A DNA stretch of 64,000 bases from Eumeta japonica. Lineage: Eukaryota > Arthropoda > Insecta > Lepidoptera > Psychidae. Below the pieces are notes generated by a model, which made no database searches, had not been told where the DNA came from, and worked only from the letters and a program-made list of their open reading frames with translations. Shown one piece after another: positions 30,093-42,116 of the stretch. The first letter of the stretch is position 1. Each line of letters opens with the position of its first letter. The translations under genes and the position numbers were made by a program. The stretch spans positions 305,540 to 369,539 of the forward strand of contig BGZK01000530.1 of NCBI GenBank assembly GCA_005406025.1. Direction: 5' to 3'.

Positions 30093-32874
30093 CTGGGTTT
30101 TTTTTTTTATCGCAGCCTCTGCAACACTTTTGACCACCGCCTTTGAATTTCTTTTCGTTTAAACGTATTATATTTATACTTTTTTTCTATTTATATGTGC
30201 TTCATATTTCTGCTATTATATTGTATAATTTACATTTACTTATCGAATAGTTCTGTGTGCTGATATAAATGTTTATTTTATATTATATTTCATTAATTAT
30301 TCCCTAGTATATTTATTATCATTATTATTATTTATATCTCCATTTACATTAAGTTTTATGAATTTTTTGTATCAGTTTGCTACATATTTAGTATACGTAT
30401 TGTTTTTGAATAACTACTGTTCCTTCAAGCTCAGGAATTAGCACGTCCACCTTTGAGGCGGCAGACGACAGGCCGTTTGTGACTTGACGGTACGCGTACG
30501 CATGTTTAAGATCTCAATTAGTATTTAATATAACAGTTAAAGACAAAATGTGATGATGTCTGTATCTGGAAATAAGTTTACTGTAATTTTCAAAAATACG
30601 TCAAGTTCCTAAAACATATTCAGACCGCCACAGCGTGGGCAGTATGATCTAATTTGATACTTCATTTTAGATTGTTAAATTGGACCACATGGGAGAATCG
30701 TGTCTCGCAATGGTAAGTTTTATTAGTTACAAATAAAGAAGTGGCGTGCACTAAGTACAAGCACTGACCGTGGTATTTTCCGAATGTAGTCATAATTATA
30801 ATGTTGTTTTTGAAGGTAGGCATTGCATGAATGTATTTTGGTTTCTTGTGTTTGTTCTTTTTAGCATGGTGTATCATTAAAGACAGTGTAGATTAAAAAT
30901 TTTCACTTCGTTATAATCTCTGCACCTAGACACTAGAATTTATCATCATCTTAAACAAAGCCATTGCAATCAATAAATTATATCACTATAAAAAAAGAAG
31001 GATACCCTTTAATTTTTTGCTACTTTTGGAACTACTCTACTTGAAAATTAGAGATACATCGTATCAATCAAATTATGGTGTTTATGTGTTTTGTCAGCTA
31101 AGCATTGAACGAAATAAAAGATAAAGCAACAAATTAAAATTTTCCTATCTTACCTAAATAAATTTTCTAACCCGGTGGCTTACGTAACGTAGCCATATTA
31201 GAATTGAACCTAAACTATTTGTACCTTCGCTGTCCGAGAACCAAAACAATGTGGGTAATACGAAGTCCTTAACATTTCAAAACCCCGTAAACAAAAAAGA
31301 ATGTCACACGTGAGGTGGTTCACTACCATTAAAAGGATCGTGAACAATTATTTTCCTTACGTGACCGCATTAATTGTACTCAAAATATCATTACTCACGG
31401 TGTAACCTATAATTTATAAGCCGCTCAAAGCTAATATGAATAGTGAAACTTTGATTAATTTATTATATAACAATTTAACTTTAGGTAATAAACAGGTGTC
31501 CTTTCCCTCGACAAATAATTAATTTAGCTTCAGCTGACCTTGTTGCTCTCGATGAATAAATAATTATTAGTCTTTTATTTGTTTATTACATACATTTTAA
31601 CGTTCGAAATGATGTTTTGTAGTTGGCGGTTTATGTTGAAGATTGAATTTATGAGTATTGTACCAAAATGTTTAAGGACAATAATAATAAATAAGCTATT
31701 TAATCATTAATTTTTGCATAATTTTCGTGAGTGTAAAACGTGTTCATTCGTTTTCGAGCCATTTTTACTGAGAAATAAATGTTTTTTTGTGAAAAATCTA
31801 TAATGACTATTATTATAATGTGATTTTAACGCCATATAGTCTTTACTTGACGTGTACAAAAACATATTTCAGTTCAGAATAATGTATGATCACAGAAAAA
31901 ATGTGCTCGTTCAGCAAGTGACAATCAAAAACTGGAAATTCGTTTGGTCTAAGAATTGCCAGACCAGTTGGTATACCCACAATCGTGTATTTCATTCAAT
32001 TCTTACTAACGTAAAATTTCCACTCTTAAAGAAGACAATAAAATACAAAAACGAAAATGGGATTTTACTTTGAAAAGGAATAACAAATATCACCTGCACC
32101 AGGAACAACGCGCTCTCTAGAAATATCTTGATATGTATGGAGTCCACACAAAATACAGTGCTACAAAACTTAGAGATTGTGTCACAAAGTGCAAAACCAA
32201 TCTTCACTATTTATATATGTAAGTTAAACAAATAAAACGCAAACTGAATAGTACCAACTCATAATTATATATAAATTTCGTAACACAGAAAGACGAACCA
32301 TATCTCCTGGCATACAGCAAATGAGAACCGATAAGCGCATCGTAAGTTTTACCATTTATAAATAACGATCAAACATGAAGCTAAAACGGTAAACCGAATC
32401 GCATTTCTTACTATTTGCGCACGAGGTGTATCAGGCGGAAGAAAGGAATAAAACCTAAGCTCTCATCATTTAGAAGTCGAAGGCTGAAAAGGGAGCTGAA
32501 AGACGAATCGCATCCGTCGCCATTTATGAATCACATCCCTAAGCCGAATACTACACACATCAAAATACATTCAGGCGAAACCACAAGGTACTCGAATCTC
32601 TCGCTATGTGTATACCAAACCGAAAGATCAGTTGTATGCAGAAAATTCATCTTTGGTGGATAAAAAATCATGAGAAAGATAATGGGACACCTCTTCACTT
32701 TTATTTTTTTTATTGTCATCTATTTAATGACATCAAAACAAGCCAGATACAAACAGTACAACCAAAAAGATTTTCCTGCAACTATTTACTTGTAAAATGC
32801 GGAAAAACTTCTTCCCCGACCCTATCTTTTTAAAGTTGGAGTATGAGTGTTGACTACGAATGAGTGAGTTACTC
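30093..32874. other. Long AT-rich intron stretch, no supported gene
   Basis: No recognisable coding region. 31180-31580 is less AT-rich and non-repetitive, with CACACGTGAGG (E-box) at 31307-31317 and GATGAATAAATAATTATTAG near 31551. It could be regulatory but the evidence is thin. The 82-codon ORF at 32415 has no known domain. Confidence 0.4.
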
Positions 32875-33590
32875 GTGAAATGCCTCCTGTACGCAGACGA
32901 GCTGGTGGTGTTTGCTTCTTTGGCATGCGAGTTACGTGAAATATTAACTACAATTAATGATTATGTTAACAAAAGAAGTACAAAAAGTAAATGTTAGCGA
33001 GATTGGAATTCTGTTTCTTTATCAGTTTGGATTAATTGTTTACAAATAGTATAAAAATTTAATGAAGATATTTAAATAAAAGTAAATACGAAATCTAAAT
33101 TGAATGAGCCCATGTTTGTTATCGTAAAAGTATCTTACACCGAGCGTGTTTTGACTGTTTATGATTAAAGTCTTATATACGGCAGTGAAAACTTGTTGTG
33201 GCGAAAGACCTATAATCTAATCCGTGGAAAAAAAAGATGTAGTGAGTAAACTAAAAACAAGTCTGTAGATATTGATGTTAAAACACGTATGTTTCGCCAT
33301 CTGCAAAGATTAATAAACGTCGACTGACGAACCAAATCTATAGGACGAATATGTATGATGAAATAGGGCAACAAGTGCTCTAGAAAATCATAAGCAAACT
33401 GAATTGGAGACATATTAAAAATGGTACAAATTTTAAGCACCCAAAATCTATGAACTTACGTGTAATGACTTGACTGTGAATTGACGGTTGAGCAAAGGAA
33501 GTATGCAAAGATTGTAGTTACATGGAGATCTGTTGTCTCTGCCTTACCCTTCTGACAAATAATCATTAGCATATGAACAAACAATGAAGA
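32875..33590 (+). pseudogene. LINE reverse transcriptase relic (copy 3 of 3)
   Basis: VKCLLYADELVVFASLACEL at 32875 is the RT catalytic box, YADD altered to YADE. After a gap come FRHLQRLI, RTKSIGRICMM and IGDILKMVQILSTQNL, and a weakly kept EARxxC-type tail near 33500. It is the same element family as 4690-4965 and 13125-13400, here with more of the upstream part. Dead. Confidence 0.65.
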
Positions 33591-33769
33591 AACATCTTAT
33601 AATTTTATTAAGTTAAATCAATTTCAATAGGATCTGTTAAAATATAAATACCAGTTTCAAAGTTATGGAGAACATATAAACTCGGGCGCATCTGCAATCA
33701 GGTGAACCGTAAAATACTATGGCAAAGTGTAATACCGAATGTACGAACAGTAAGACTTCTGTCGGCCTT
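33591..33769. other. Intron sequence before the GC island
   Basis: No feature recognised. Confidence 0.4.
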
Positions 33770-34095
33770 TTAAATTTAGCAGTGTAGCGGGCTTGCGAAA
33801 GAACCGTCACCGGCGCACGTGCGGCGCGCGCGACTCGCGAGCCAGACAAAGCTCCCGCAGAGGCAAAACGACCTGGGATTTTTGTTTCATTAGCGCGCTC
33901 GGCGCCGACGCGCACCACCTCGGCGCGGCAAAAACGTGATTGATGGCCGGCAAATGTACTGCCCGCCGCCGCAGAATGGCCCGCGGCCGTGTCTATTTGA
34001 AAACTATATTGTTTTTGTGCCCGTATTACGCTGCAGCGACGAAAAACAGGCCCGAGCGGGAAATCAGGTCAAAGACAATACCTCACTAAATGAGG
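33770..34095 (+). promoter_or_regulatory. GC-rich island with TGATTGATGG, candidate enhancer
   Basis: CpG-rich sequence (CACCGGCGCACGTGCGGCGC and GCGCGCTCGGCGCCGACGCG) carries TGATTGAT at 33937-33944 followed by GGCCGGC. A homeodomain-like CATTAG is at 33888-33893. The 93-codon minus ORF has no known domain. Regulatory role is inferred from the shared layout with the other islands. Confidence 0.4.
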
Positions 34096-34552
34096 ATTCT
34101 TTACGAACGCGGCTCTTTTATAAGATCGGATCGATCTATGAGCATGGTTTTAATTTTGAATTCGATACCTTTTGTACTTTAGTTAAATTTCTGAAACTAG
34201 CAAATATGATATTTGACTGTAATATCAATATACTTAATATGTTATTATTCCGTATTACTACCTCGATAACGGAGCATTTCTGGGCGTCTTTTAAGTTTTT
34301 CATAAAAATATGACAACATTTCACGGGAAAAATTGTAGTTGCGTTCATTTTCAAAAATAAATATTTGTATACATAATATGATACTACGTAATAGCAAATT
34401 TTATATTTACATAAGTAAATATGTATTATTTATTAATGCCACAAGTAATTTATGTCGTGCGCCGTATGCCATTTCAATGATATAATTACCTCAACATACG
34501 ACGAAATAGCGGCAACAAAAAACAATGTTTTTTTTTTTATTACTAACCATTT

Positions 34553-34850
34553 TTTAGGGATCCGAGTCAAAATGGTGAATACGATACATTAATACAAAAT
34601 ACGTCATGTTCGTCCGTCCGTCCCTCCGTCCGTATGTCACAAGTATTTTATTCAAAAATCGTAAGACGTATATTGATGAAATTTATAATATAAGAGTTTT
34701 GTATAATCGGCTACTTAGTTTGGTAATTAAATGACAAAAATAAACATTTCTAGGGAGGCACTTCATACATATAACAAAAGCTAAAAAAGCTTTTTTCAAC
34801 AAACATCAACGTGTAGCAGATATTTCGACAGTTCTTTTAAAAACATTTTA
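34553..34850 (+). repeat. Dispersed repeat with (TCCG)n core
   Basis: TTTTAGGGATCCGAGTCAAA, then CGTCCGTCCGTCCCTCCGTC and CGTATGTCACAAGTATTTTA, is the common arthropod repeat around 'ggaacccttata...gtccgtccgtc...tatgtcaca'. A second copy is at 62305-62470. Confidence 0.6.
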
Positions 34851-35443
34851 AGGTTTCTAAGCACTTTTTCTGATTAAGTGAACAATTTCTGAAATAATCG
34901 CTTCGAAAATAGCAGAAATTGTGTCTCCTCCTTTATTTTCTAAACCGTATATTAAAGAAAATTTTTAAAAAATGATGTATATAACGCTTAGTAAATACTT
35001 TCAACAAAAATTATTTTCAAGATGGTCGAATATACAGTTTTTGAGTTCTTTCCGAAAAACTTTGCTTTTCAACAAAAGAACGTAAGTGCAGAGAAGATAT
35101 TGCTCTTTTGCTGATGCAATTTAGTTTATACAAGTATAATAGTAATAGTCGACATATCTACTTTTTCTAGTTATAGGCGACTGAAGTGCTTATAATTATT
35201 TAGTGCGGGAAGCATATGAAAAAAAGTAAAACAACGTTCTTTTTCTAATGTGTAGTGCATTTCTTTGTGATAGTAACTTCGGAAACCTATAATGAGCATG
35301 GTCCGACATGCTCTTGGCCAGCATTTTTTATTTCATTTCTTTTAAGACAAACATCTATGTAGATAATCTTGTAAAAAAATATTGTGAAATTTCACAGGAT
35401 TTACATTGACATCATTAGGGGCCGCGTCTAAGATACCTACGTA
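34851..35443. other. AT-rich intron sequence
   Basis: No supported features. It may be the decayed rest of the preceding repeat. Confidence 0.4.
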
Positions 35444-36714
35444 TGAGAGTTGCTACTTATGTGTCTGGAATGTCAAAAAGAAACAAACATCTATCATTTA
35501 ATATGGTTTTATTACTTTTCAAATATTCGCTATAGTGATTGATGCACCTTTGCATAAGCTGAAATCAATTTTTATAACACCTTTTCCATTCTGATTGAGG
35601 TATCTCCAAAACGTGCATTCTGAATGCATCAACGGCCTCTTCGTGGCTTGGAAAACGTTGACCAAATAAATTACTTTCACGCTTGGATATAAATAGAAAT
35701 CGTTGGCTTCCAAATCGGAGTTGTACGGCGGATGACCAATCAATTTCTCCATCTTTTGACTTCCAAAGACCGAATTGTTTCGGCCAACGTGTGACAGCCA
35801 ACATTACCATGATGAAGAGTGATTTCGCGTTGTCGGTTGTCATTACTTAATAAATGAACGTATATCACCCCAAATCAACCATTTTACAATTCTCTAGTGG
35901 CACTGTAACTACATGTATATTTATATCGAATAAACCGGACAACCATTTGCTTCAAAGTGCTTTTGGCATGAATCGCTTTTATTGTTTTCGGCTTATCTCG
36001 GAATCCTCACACTATTGACTGTTGTTTAGTTTCGGGATCATACACATAGATCCAAGATTCAACACCTGTGTAGATATTATAAACAGCTTTTGATGCACCA
36101 TGATTGTATTTTTTTTATCATTTTTTTTTTGCGCCAATCGACACGAGCCTGTTATTGATCAATGCTCAAGTTGTACAGAATTAAAGGCGAAAAAATTTTT
36201 TCACAACCATATCTTCTTGTAATATCGTATGTATGATCGTCATACTTGTGCTCAGGGACGCTTTTATCTTGCGATATGTAATATGACGATCTTGGATTAT
36301 TAGTTCCCGCACGGCATCAATATTTTATGGTACAACAACCGATTTTGGGCAACCTTCTTTAAGTTCGTTCTTGCGCACAGACAGCACACGATGAAACTCA
36401 CCAAACCAGTGATACGCAGTGGTTTTTGATGGTGCTTCATTTTTAAAAGTAGAATTGAATTGATCAATGCACTGTTTTAGAATTAGCCCACTCCGAAAAT
36501 CGTAATAAAACATCGCACGAAAATTGTCATGAGTTAAATCCATGGTGATAAAGACACGCAATTTTTAAAATACTGTAACAAAGGTAAAATAATTGACAAT
36601 TATATGAAACAAACTGTATTCTACAGGCAAGGGGTTCAATTTTAAATGTTATAATTAATTTTCGAAGATTGTTCCATATGTGGCCTATTCCGGATACATA
36701 AATAGCACCCCTCG
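35444..36714 (-). mobile_element. Mariner transposon copy 2 (1271 bp), inactive
   Basis: TA-flanked ends TGAGAGTTGCTACTTATGTG and the reverse complement of CGAGGGGTGCTATTTATGTA define the element. Minus-strand transposase pieces: MDLTHDNFRAMFYYDFRSGL, then KTTAYHWFGEFHR (N-terminal helix-turn-helix part), GVESWIYVYDPETKQQS (first catalytic Asp replaced by Val), DNAKS (second Asp kept), HPPYNSDLEANDFYLYPSVK (third Asp kept) and QRFPSHEEAVDAFRMHVLEI at the C-terminus. It is frameshifted and cannot be active. Same family as 22717-23978. Confidence 0.88.
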
Positions 36715-37114
36715 TACAAATTAATATTTACAGGAATTGTTCACATAAAGTAGTAAGATATATAATTTCACTGATGACAATAATGTCGGAAAACAATCGA
36801 TTAAGATGTTTAATTGGTGCATTATTTGCCACATTAAACATATTGAAACTTAAATTATTTTTTTTTTTAATAAATAATATTTTTATATCTCACGTCTACT
36901 TGTGTATTAAACAGATTGATTCTGTTAATAAGACGTAATAATTAATAATAATACTTTTGTAATACACATATTAGTTACGAAAATGTAATAACTACTATAT
37001 GATAATACTGATATGATTTATGATGTGTTTATATTTTACACCAGCGTTACGTCACTAGTCGAGCTGCGGTCCATTTGCTCAAGCGAATCAAGTATCGATG
37101 TCCTTACACAAAAG
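36715..37114. other. AT-rich intron sequence
   Basis: No feature recognised. Confidence 0.4.
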
Positions 37115-37586
37115 GATTAAAAAAATTTGGTTGCCTGTAAAGTCGGTATACGGGCGAAAGTTTTACGTGACAACGACTTTGAATGGTAAAATCATTTTAA
37201 TGTGAATATTCATTCGTATAGTAGGAAGAAGGATGAAATAATAGTAACAATTTAAAACATTTATTTATACAAAGAATTATATTTAAAACATTAATTTATA
37301 CAAAGAATCTCGCACTGAATTTCATATTAACAAAATTTTATTTTTACCTTTACACATACATACGTATTTATATACAAATATACATACAATAACTTGCAAT
37401 ACATTTGCAAGCTATGCACTAATTCTCTAGTGCGCGCGCGGCAGACCGATCATAGTTGAGTGGGAGAGAGACGCAAGGCATTCGGCGGGCCTCTCGTTCG
37501 GTGACTCATCGTTACGTTACCGAGCGTTACACTTTTTCAAAGTGACTCCCAGCCGCAACCTAATTTAAGACGTTGTCACGTCAAAA
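37115..37586 (-). repeat. 470-bp dispersed repeat, copy 2 (inverted relative to 6308-6777)
   Basis: Reverse complement of 6308-6777 from GATTAAAAAAATTTGGTTGC to CGTTGTCACGTCAAAA. Differences are a few small indels, for example extra bases at GCAATACATTTGCAAG. The two copies bracket 30.3 kb. Confidence 0.75.
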
Positions 37587-37839
37587 AACCTAAGAAACCT
37601 GTTACCTTACCGTTTATAATTTGTAGTTACTTTTTGGGATTTCCAATATTAACAAATTAAAAAGTGTGACAAAAATTATATAATCGTGCTGTACTCCTTA
37701 CAGATTTGAAATTATATGGTAAAGTGAATCAACAGATGTATAGAAGGCGAATAAGAAGGATAAAATGGGGAATACGATCAAATATACACATCTTAAGATA
37801 ACCACTTCAATAAATACAAATCATCCTCTATATAATAGA

Positions 37840-38100
37840 TATCACGCCCGTGGCAGAGTTGAGAGGGAGCAGCCCGTGATGGATATCAGAGATAAGGCTG
37901 CGAATACAGATATACATTCTGTATCGGCTCCAGACGTACGCCGCGAGACTGCCGAGTGTGAATCCGAGAGGGCAACAAAGCTTGATCGATGGGTTGCGGC
38001 GCGGCCTCGGGCGGCGCGCGCCCGCGCCTCCGTGGAGCTGCGTATAGGGGCCGCTCCGACACGACTCACAAGCAGTCAGACGTGTCCGGACACCATAATA
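37840..38100 (+). promoter_or_regulatory. GC-rich island with TGATCGATGG, candidate enhancer
   Basis: Balanced to GC-rich sequence containing ATCAGAGATAAGG (GATA word) at 37885-37897, AACAAAGCTTGATCGATGGG at 37974-37993, and a dense GC run (GGGCGGCGCGCGCCCGCG). TGATCGAT at 37983-37990 is a variant of the octamer seen in other islands. The 124-codon ORF spanning it has no recognisable domain and changes composition abruptly, so I do not call it a gene. Confidence 0.35.
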
Positions 38101-40659
38101 TTATTTTTTATTTTATATTCATTTAAAAATATTAACTAATTAAAAAAAAAAAATTTCTTGCAAATTATGTCAACGTCATGTTTTTTCTTAATTATCGTCG
38201 ACATCTATGCGACACAATTTTATTTCTTTAATTTATGGCTCAGCAGTTTACCCAAGATTCGACTATCAAAGTCTTTGGTTTTGTTATTTCAAATTTTCAA
38301 TATAGGTAAACACGGTCAAAGACGCAGTGGTTAGACTATGCTGTAAAGGATTACAAATCGAGGTGTATTCAAAACTGGAGAAGTGTTGTCTAATAGAGGC
38401 AAATCGATACACCAAAAGATAACATACTTGAGAAATTTTAATTATCATTGCGTATGGTTTTTAAGATTTATTGTACATTATTTGTGGACACGTGATTTAT
38501 GAATAACACGGTGAGATAAGGCGTAATTTATATGGTATGCTGAAAATCTATTGAACCCTATTTTATATAGCCGAATGAAAAATAAATGAACGCTGAAAAA
38601 CTTTTAGATATTTTCGGTTCTAGATCGCTACATGTGAAAAATAAGAAATTCCGTAATTTCAAACTTAAAAATGTGTAATAGAAGGAATTTGGAAAAATGT
38701 TTGTGGTGTAACTTTTGTACTTGATCAAGTAATAAATAAAACACACTGAATTAATAACAAAATCAGTAATAACAAAAGTCGTAGTTGACGTTCCCGTGGT
38801 CATTTAAACCTTAAGAAATTGCATTAATATTTTTAATAAGGCTAGTAAAATACATCTTTTTAGCGTGACAATAGCATCCTTAAACGATACCACTGTAATC
38901 TCATATAATTCACAAGCTAACAAACATAACAGCCTATAGGACTTAAAGAATAATTTGTGGGTGACCTTGTCAAAATTTTTACGACAGACGTTTATAAAAC
39001 TCAACTTTTTCCCCAACGTTTTATTTCAAAAACCCTTTATTGGTTAATCTTCTTCACCGAATTAAAATTTTTAATTCTTTATAAGAGAGAATTGTTGCTT
39101 TTGGCTTTTTATATGGACATTAAAACTAATGACTTTCATCATATTATTATTCAACGATTTATAATTGAACAGTTACTTTTCCATATTATATGATTAAGTT
39201 GTTAGTTCTATATTAATTGCTATAATAGAGCAAACAACCACTTACTATCGATTGTCGAATTTGATTGATAAAATAGTTTACCTTAGGAGACACCAATTTT
39301 ATTGTGTCAAAAGGCCTTAATCATTAACTGTATTTCCAATCGAAAGCTTAATGACTACGATTGACTATATTACAAAAATGGGTGTTAATTCTAATCACAG
39401 GTAACTACTTTATTAATAAAAGTATAGCTGATAAAAAAGACTAAGAAGCTACTGTTTACTAAAATATTTTAATTATGGTAGTACTTGAATGAAGATCTAA
39501 TACATTTAAGTTTCAAATGAACCTGAAGGAGTGACTGGGTGGTGTTTATCTTTCATGTATTTTTTGAACCAATATAGACATTTTTGCAACTTGATATTTT
39601 TTGTTTTTCAATTAAATTAATTTCATTTGATCATTCAAGAATTCAATATTATTTATATTTCATTGTTTACACATAACTTTTTAAATACGTCACTAAGTTA
39701 TGAATGACCACTCATTTCGAATACAGTTTTTTTCCCAAGTACAACACGAAAAAGAAACTTAAGGGTTAGTTCGTTTTAAACTAACTTAAATTCAATAATT
39801 TATTCTGTAAAATACTCTAACTGTAAACGCAAATTCTCCCAGCCTCCTAAAATTTGTTGTACGATCTGGACGCCAACACCGATTATTTAGCGACACCGCG
39901 TAAATCTGGACTGTTTTCTGAACAATAAATTATATTATTAGAGTAAAAATGTGCTAACAATTAATCAATAATTAATTATCAATAAAAAAATCTAACAAGT
40001 GCAATTAAAACCCGCTCTCGTTTATTAAAACTGAATTATGAACTTAGATATTTCGTCTATCTCAGGTATTCTGGAACTTCTTTTCTCACAAAAATATTTC
40101 GATAAATTTTAAATATAGCCGATTTTTTTTTCATTTTAAATTTTTAAGACAAGAGGTTGAAAAATGTTCTGTCATGTAATTGGTCTACATGATGATACAT
40201 ATTAAACTGGAAGTACTCAAAAAAATGTGGAAAATGATAGACCCTACAGGCTATTCCTAAAACTTCCTGCTATGATATTTATCGATGTATTTTTTAAACT
40301 CCTTAAGTTTTAAAAATATAGTTATCTCGAAACTCAAAGACTTATCTTTAAATTTTTCGAGCTCAAAAATTCGAAAAACTATTAAAACGTTTTGCTATTT
40401 TCTAGCTAAATATCTTTAAAAATTTACCTAAAAGTAAATTATTGAGTTTGAACCCAAAAGATCTATTATTGTGCTTTTTTAAGCTCAACTCAAAATTATA
40501 TTCTTCAGCTATTCGAATTCGAATATCTTGATTTATAACGCTATTTTTTTAATTTTTAAAGTGAAATATCTATCGAACGCATTGTTCTATGTTGACCTGC
40601 TTTATGATATTTGACACAGTGTTTTAAGCAAACAAAATTGACCGACACCAAACATCAAA
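38101..40659. other. Long AT-rich intron stretch, no supported gene
   Basis: No recognisable coding or mobile sequence. Near 38308-38350, CGCAGTGGTTAGACTATGCT resembles a tRNA-type A box, but no B box follows, so no SINE is called. Confidence 0.45.
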
Positions 40660-41420
40660 ACAATAAAACTTTAGGAAACATTTTGAAAAAAGGTTTTTTG
40701 CAAATATTTCGTTTACGATATTTCTCAAAATAATGAACCGATTTTGATGCAGTTTGCAATAATCGACGTTGTTTTTCTGAACAGAAGAGCGAGTTAGATT
40801 TTGGTACTTAATCATAAAATAGTTTATGAAATATTCTAAAAAAACAGTTTGGATAACTAGTAGTAGTTACTTATTTTTTAGTTATATTTTATATATTTAA
40901 ACTACCTTATCTTTCGATCATGTAATTCGATCTCAATCTTCTTTACAGCATTCGACATATTTTTTTAAAAAGATACTCAAGTACAAAACATCCATCAAGA
41001 ATTTTACATAGTATTTTAAAATACCTTTTTTTTTCAATTTTTTAATCAACGATATCTTTAACGAACCAACCGATGTTGATGCAGTTTTCAACGTTGTTTT
41101 ATTAAAGAAAATATCTTGCTTGGTATCAGAATTTATCTGTAGAGAAGTTAAAAAAATATCATTATAAAACCCTTTTTAAAAAATTTTCTTCAAGAATGTC
41201 TCTTAAACAAATCAGCCGTTTTAATAAATTTAGCAACGATTTGTTTTTAAAGAAAATAAGTGGATAAATTTTGGAATGTATCGGAAGAGCAGTTTAAAAA
41301 ATATTGAAAACGAAACAGTTTTTGAAAAAATTGTCTCTAACGATGGAGAACTCTCTTGAACAAATAAACAAATTTTTTTGCAGCTTACGGCATTCGATGC
41401 ACATATTTGGGGAAAAGAGG
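40660..41420. repeat. Degenerate tandem repeats (AACCGATTTTGATGCAGTTT units)
   Basis: Three to four diverged units near 40685-40800, 41020-41130, 41170-41290 and 41310-41420. Each has a long T/A run, then 'GATAT-TCT-AA-GAACC-ACCGATtTTGATGCAgTTT-CAACG-GTTgTTTT-T-AAGA'. The first two are clearest (AACCGATTTTGATGCAGTTT and AACCGATGTTGATGCAGTTT). Confidence 0.5.
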
Positions 41421-42116
41421 TACATAGATTTTGTATCGATCGGTAGAATATTCCAAAAGACATTTCAAAAAAAATATTTTTCTGATAACTTTATTTTTGA
41501 GATTATTATGGGTGTTATTTAAAAGGTCAACATAGTATTAGTATTTTCGAAAGCAGAAAAATATTATCTGTCAGCAGAAATAGCTAATTGGTCAGTAACT
41601 CATGGCTAGCAAACATTTCAAAATCAATCAGCAATTTATGTCATTCAGGATGGCTGTAATTATTTTTGTACTGCATATTAATTATATAAGCAGCAATAAG
41701 CTGTTCCTGTTTTATAAAAATTGGGTAAGCACTCAGAGAGTAAGCAAAATAATTCATTTTGTGCTGCAACTAAACGTAGCACAAATACTTGTCATGCGCA
41801 AAATGGACGCAATCCTTACAAAGATTATATAATTTAATTGCTCTCTGAGTGGATGTGTTTGTAATAGAAATGTAAACTAATAAAAGATTTTATTATTCTT
41901 ATTTTTTTAATTGAGATGAATCAAAAATATGAAATTATCAAGAAAATACCTAAGTACTTAAGCTATAATTATTATTATTTATTAAATTTATACATACAAT
42001 GAGTATGACATGACTTCTTAAACATGAGTTTTAAAATTAAAAATACTTAAACAAAATGTTTAATTCTAATAATTACGAGATCAAATCAACAAGGTATCAA
42101 ACGATGAGGAAGAATT
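41421..42116. other. AT-rich intron sequence
   Basis: No supported feature. ORFs of 72 and 76 codons have no domain. Confidence 0.4.

Noticed and set aside
37765..38139. 124-codon ORF across a GC-rich island
   Set aside because: No domain, abrupt composition change from AT-rich to GC-rich, and no splice or promoter context.
38308..38365. tRNA-like A-box on the plus strand
   Set aside because: CGCAGTGGTTAGAC is followed by no B-box.
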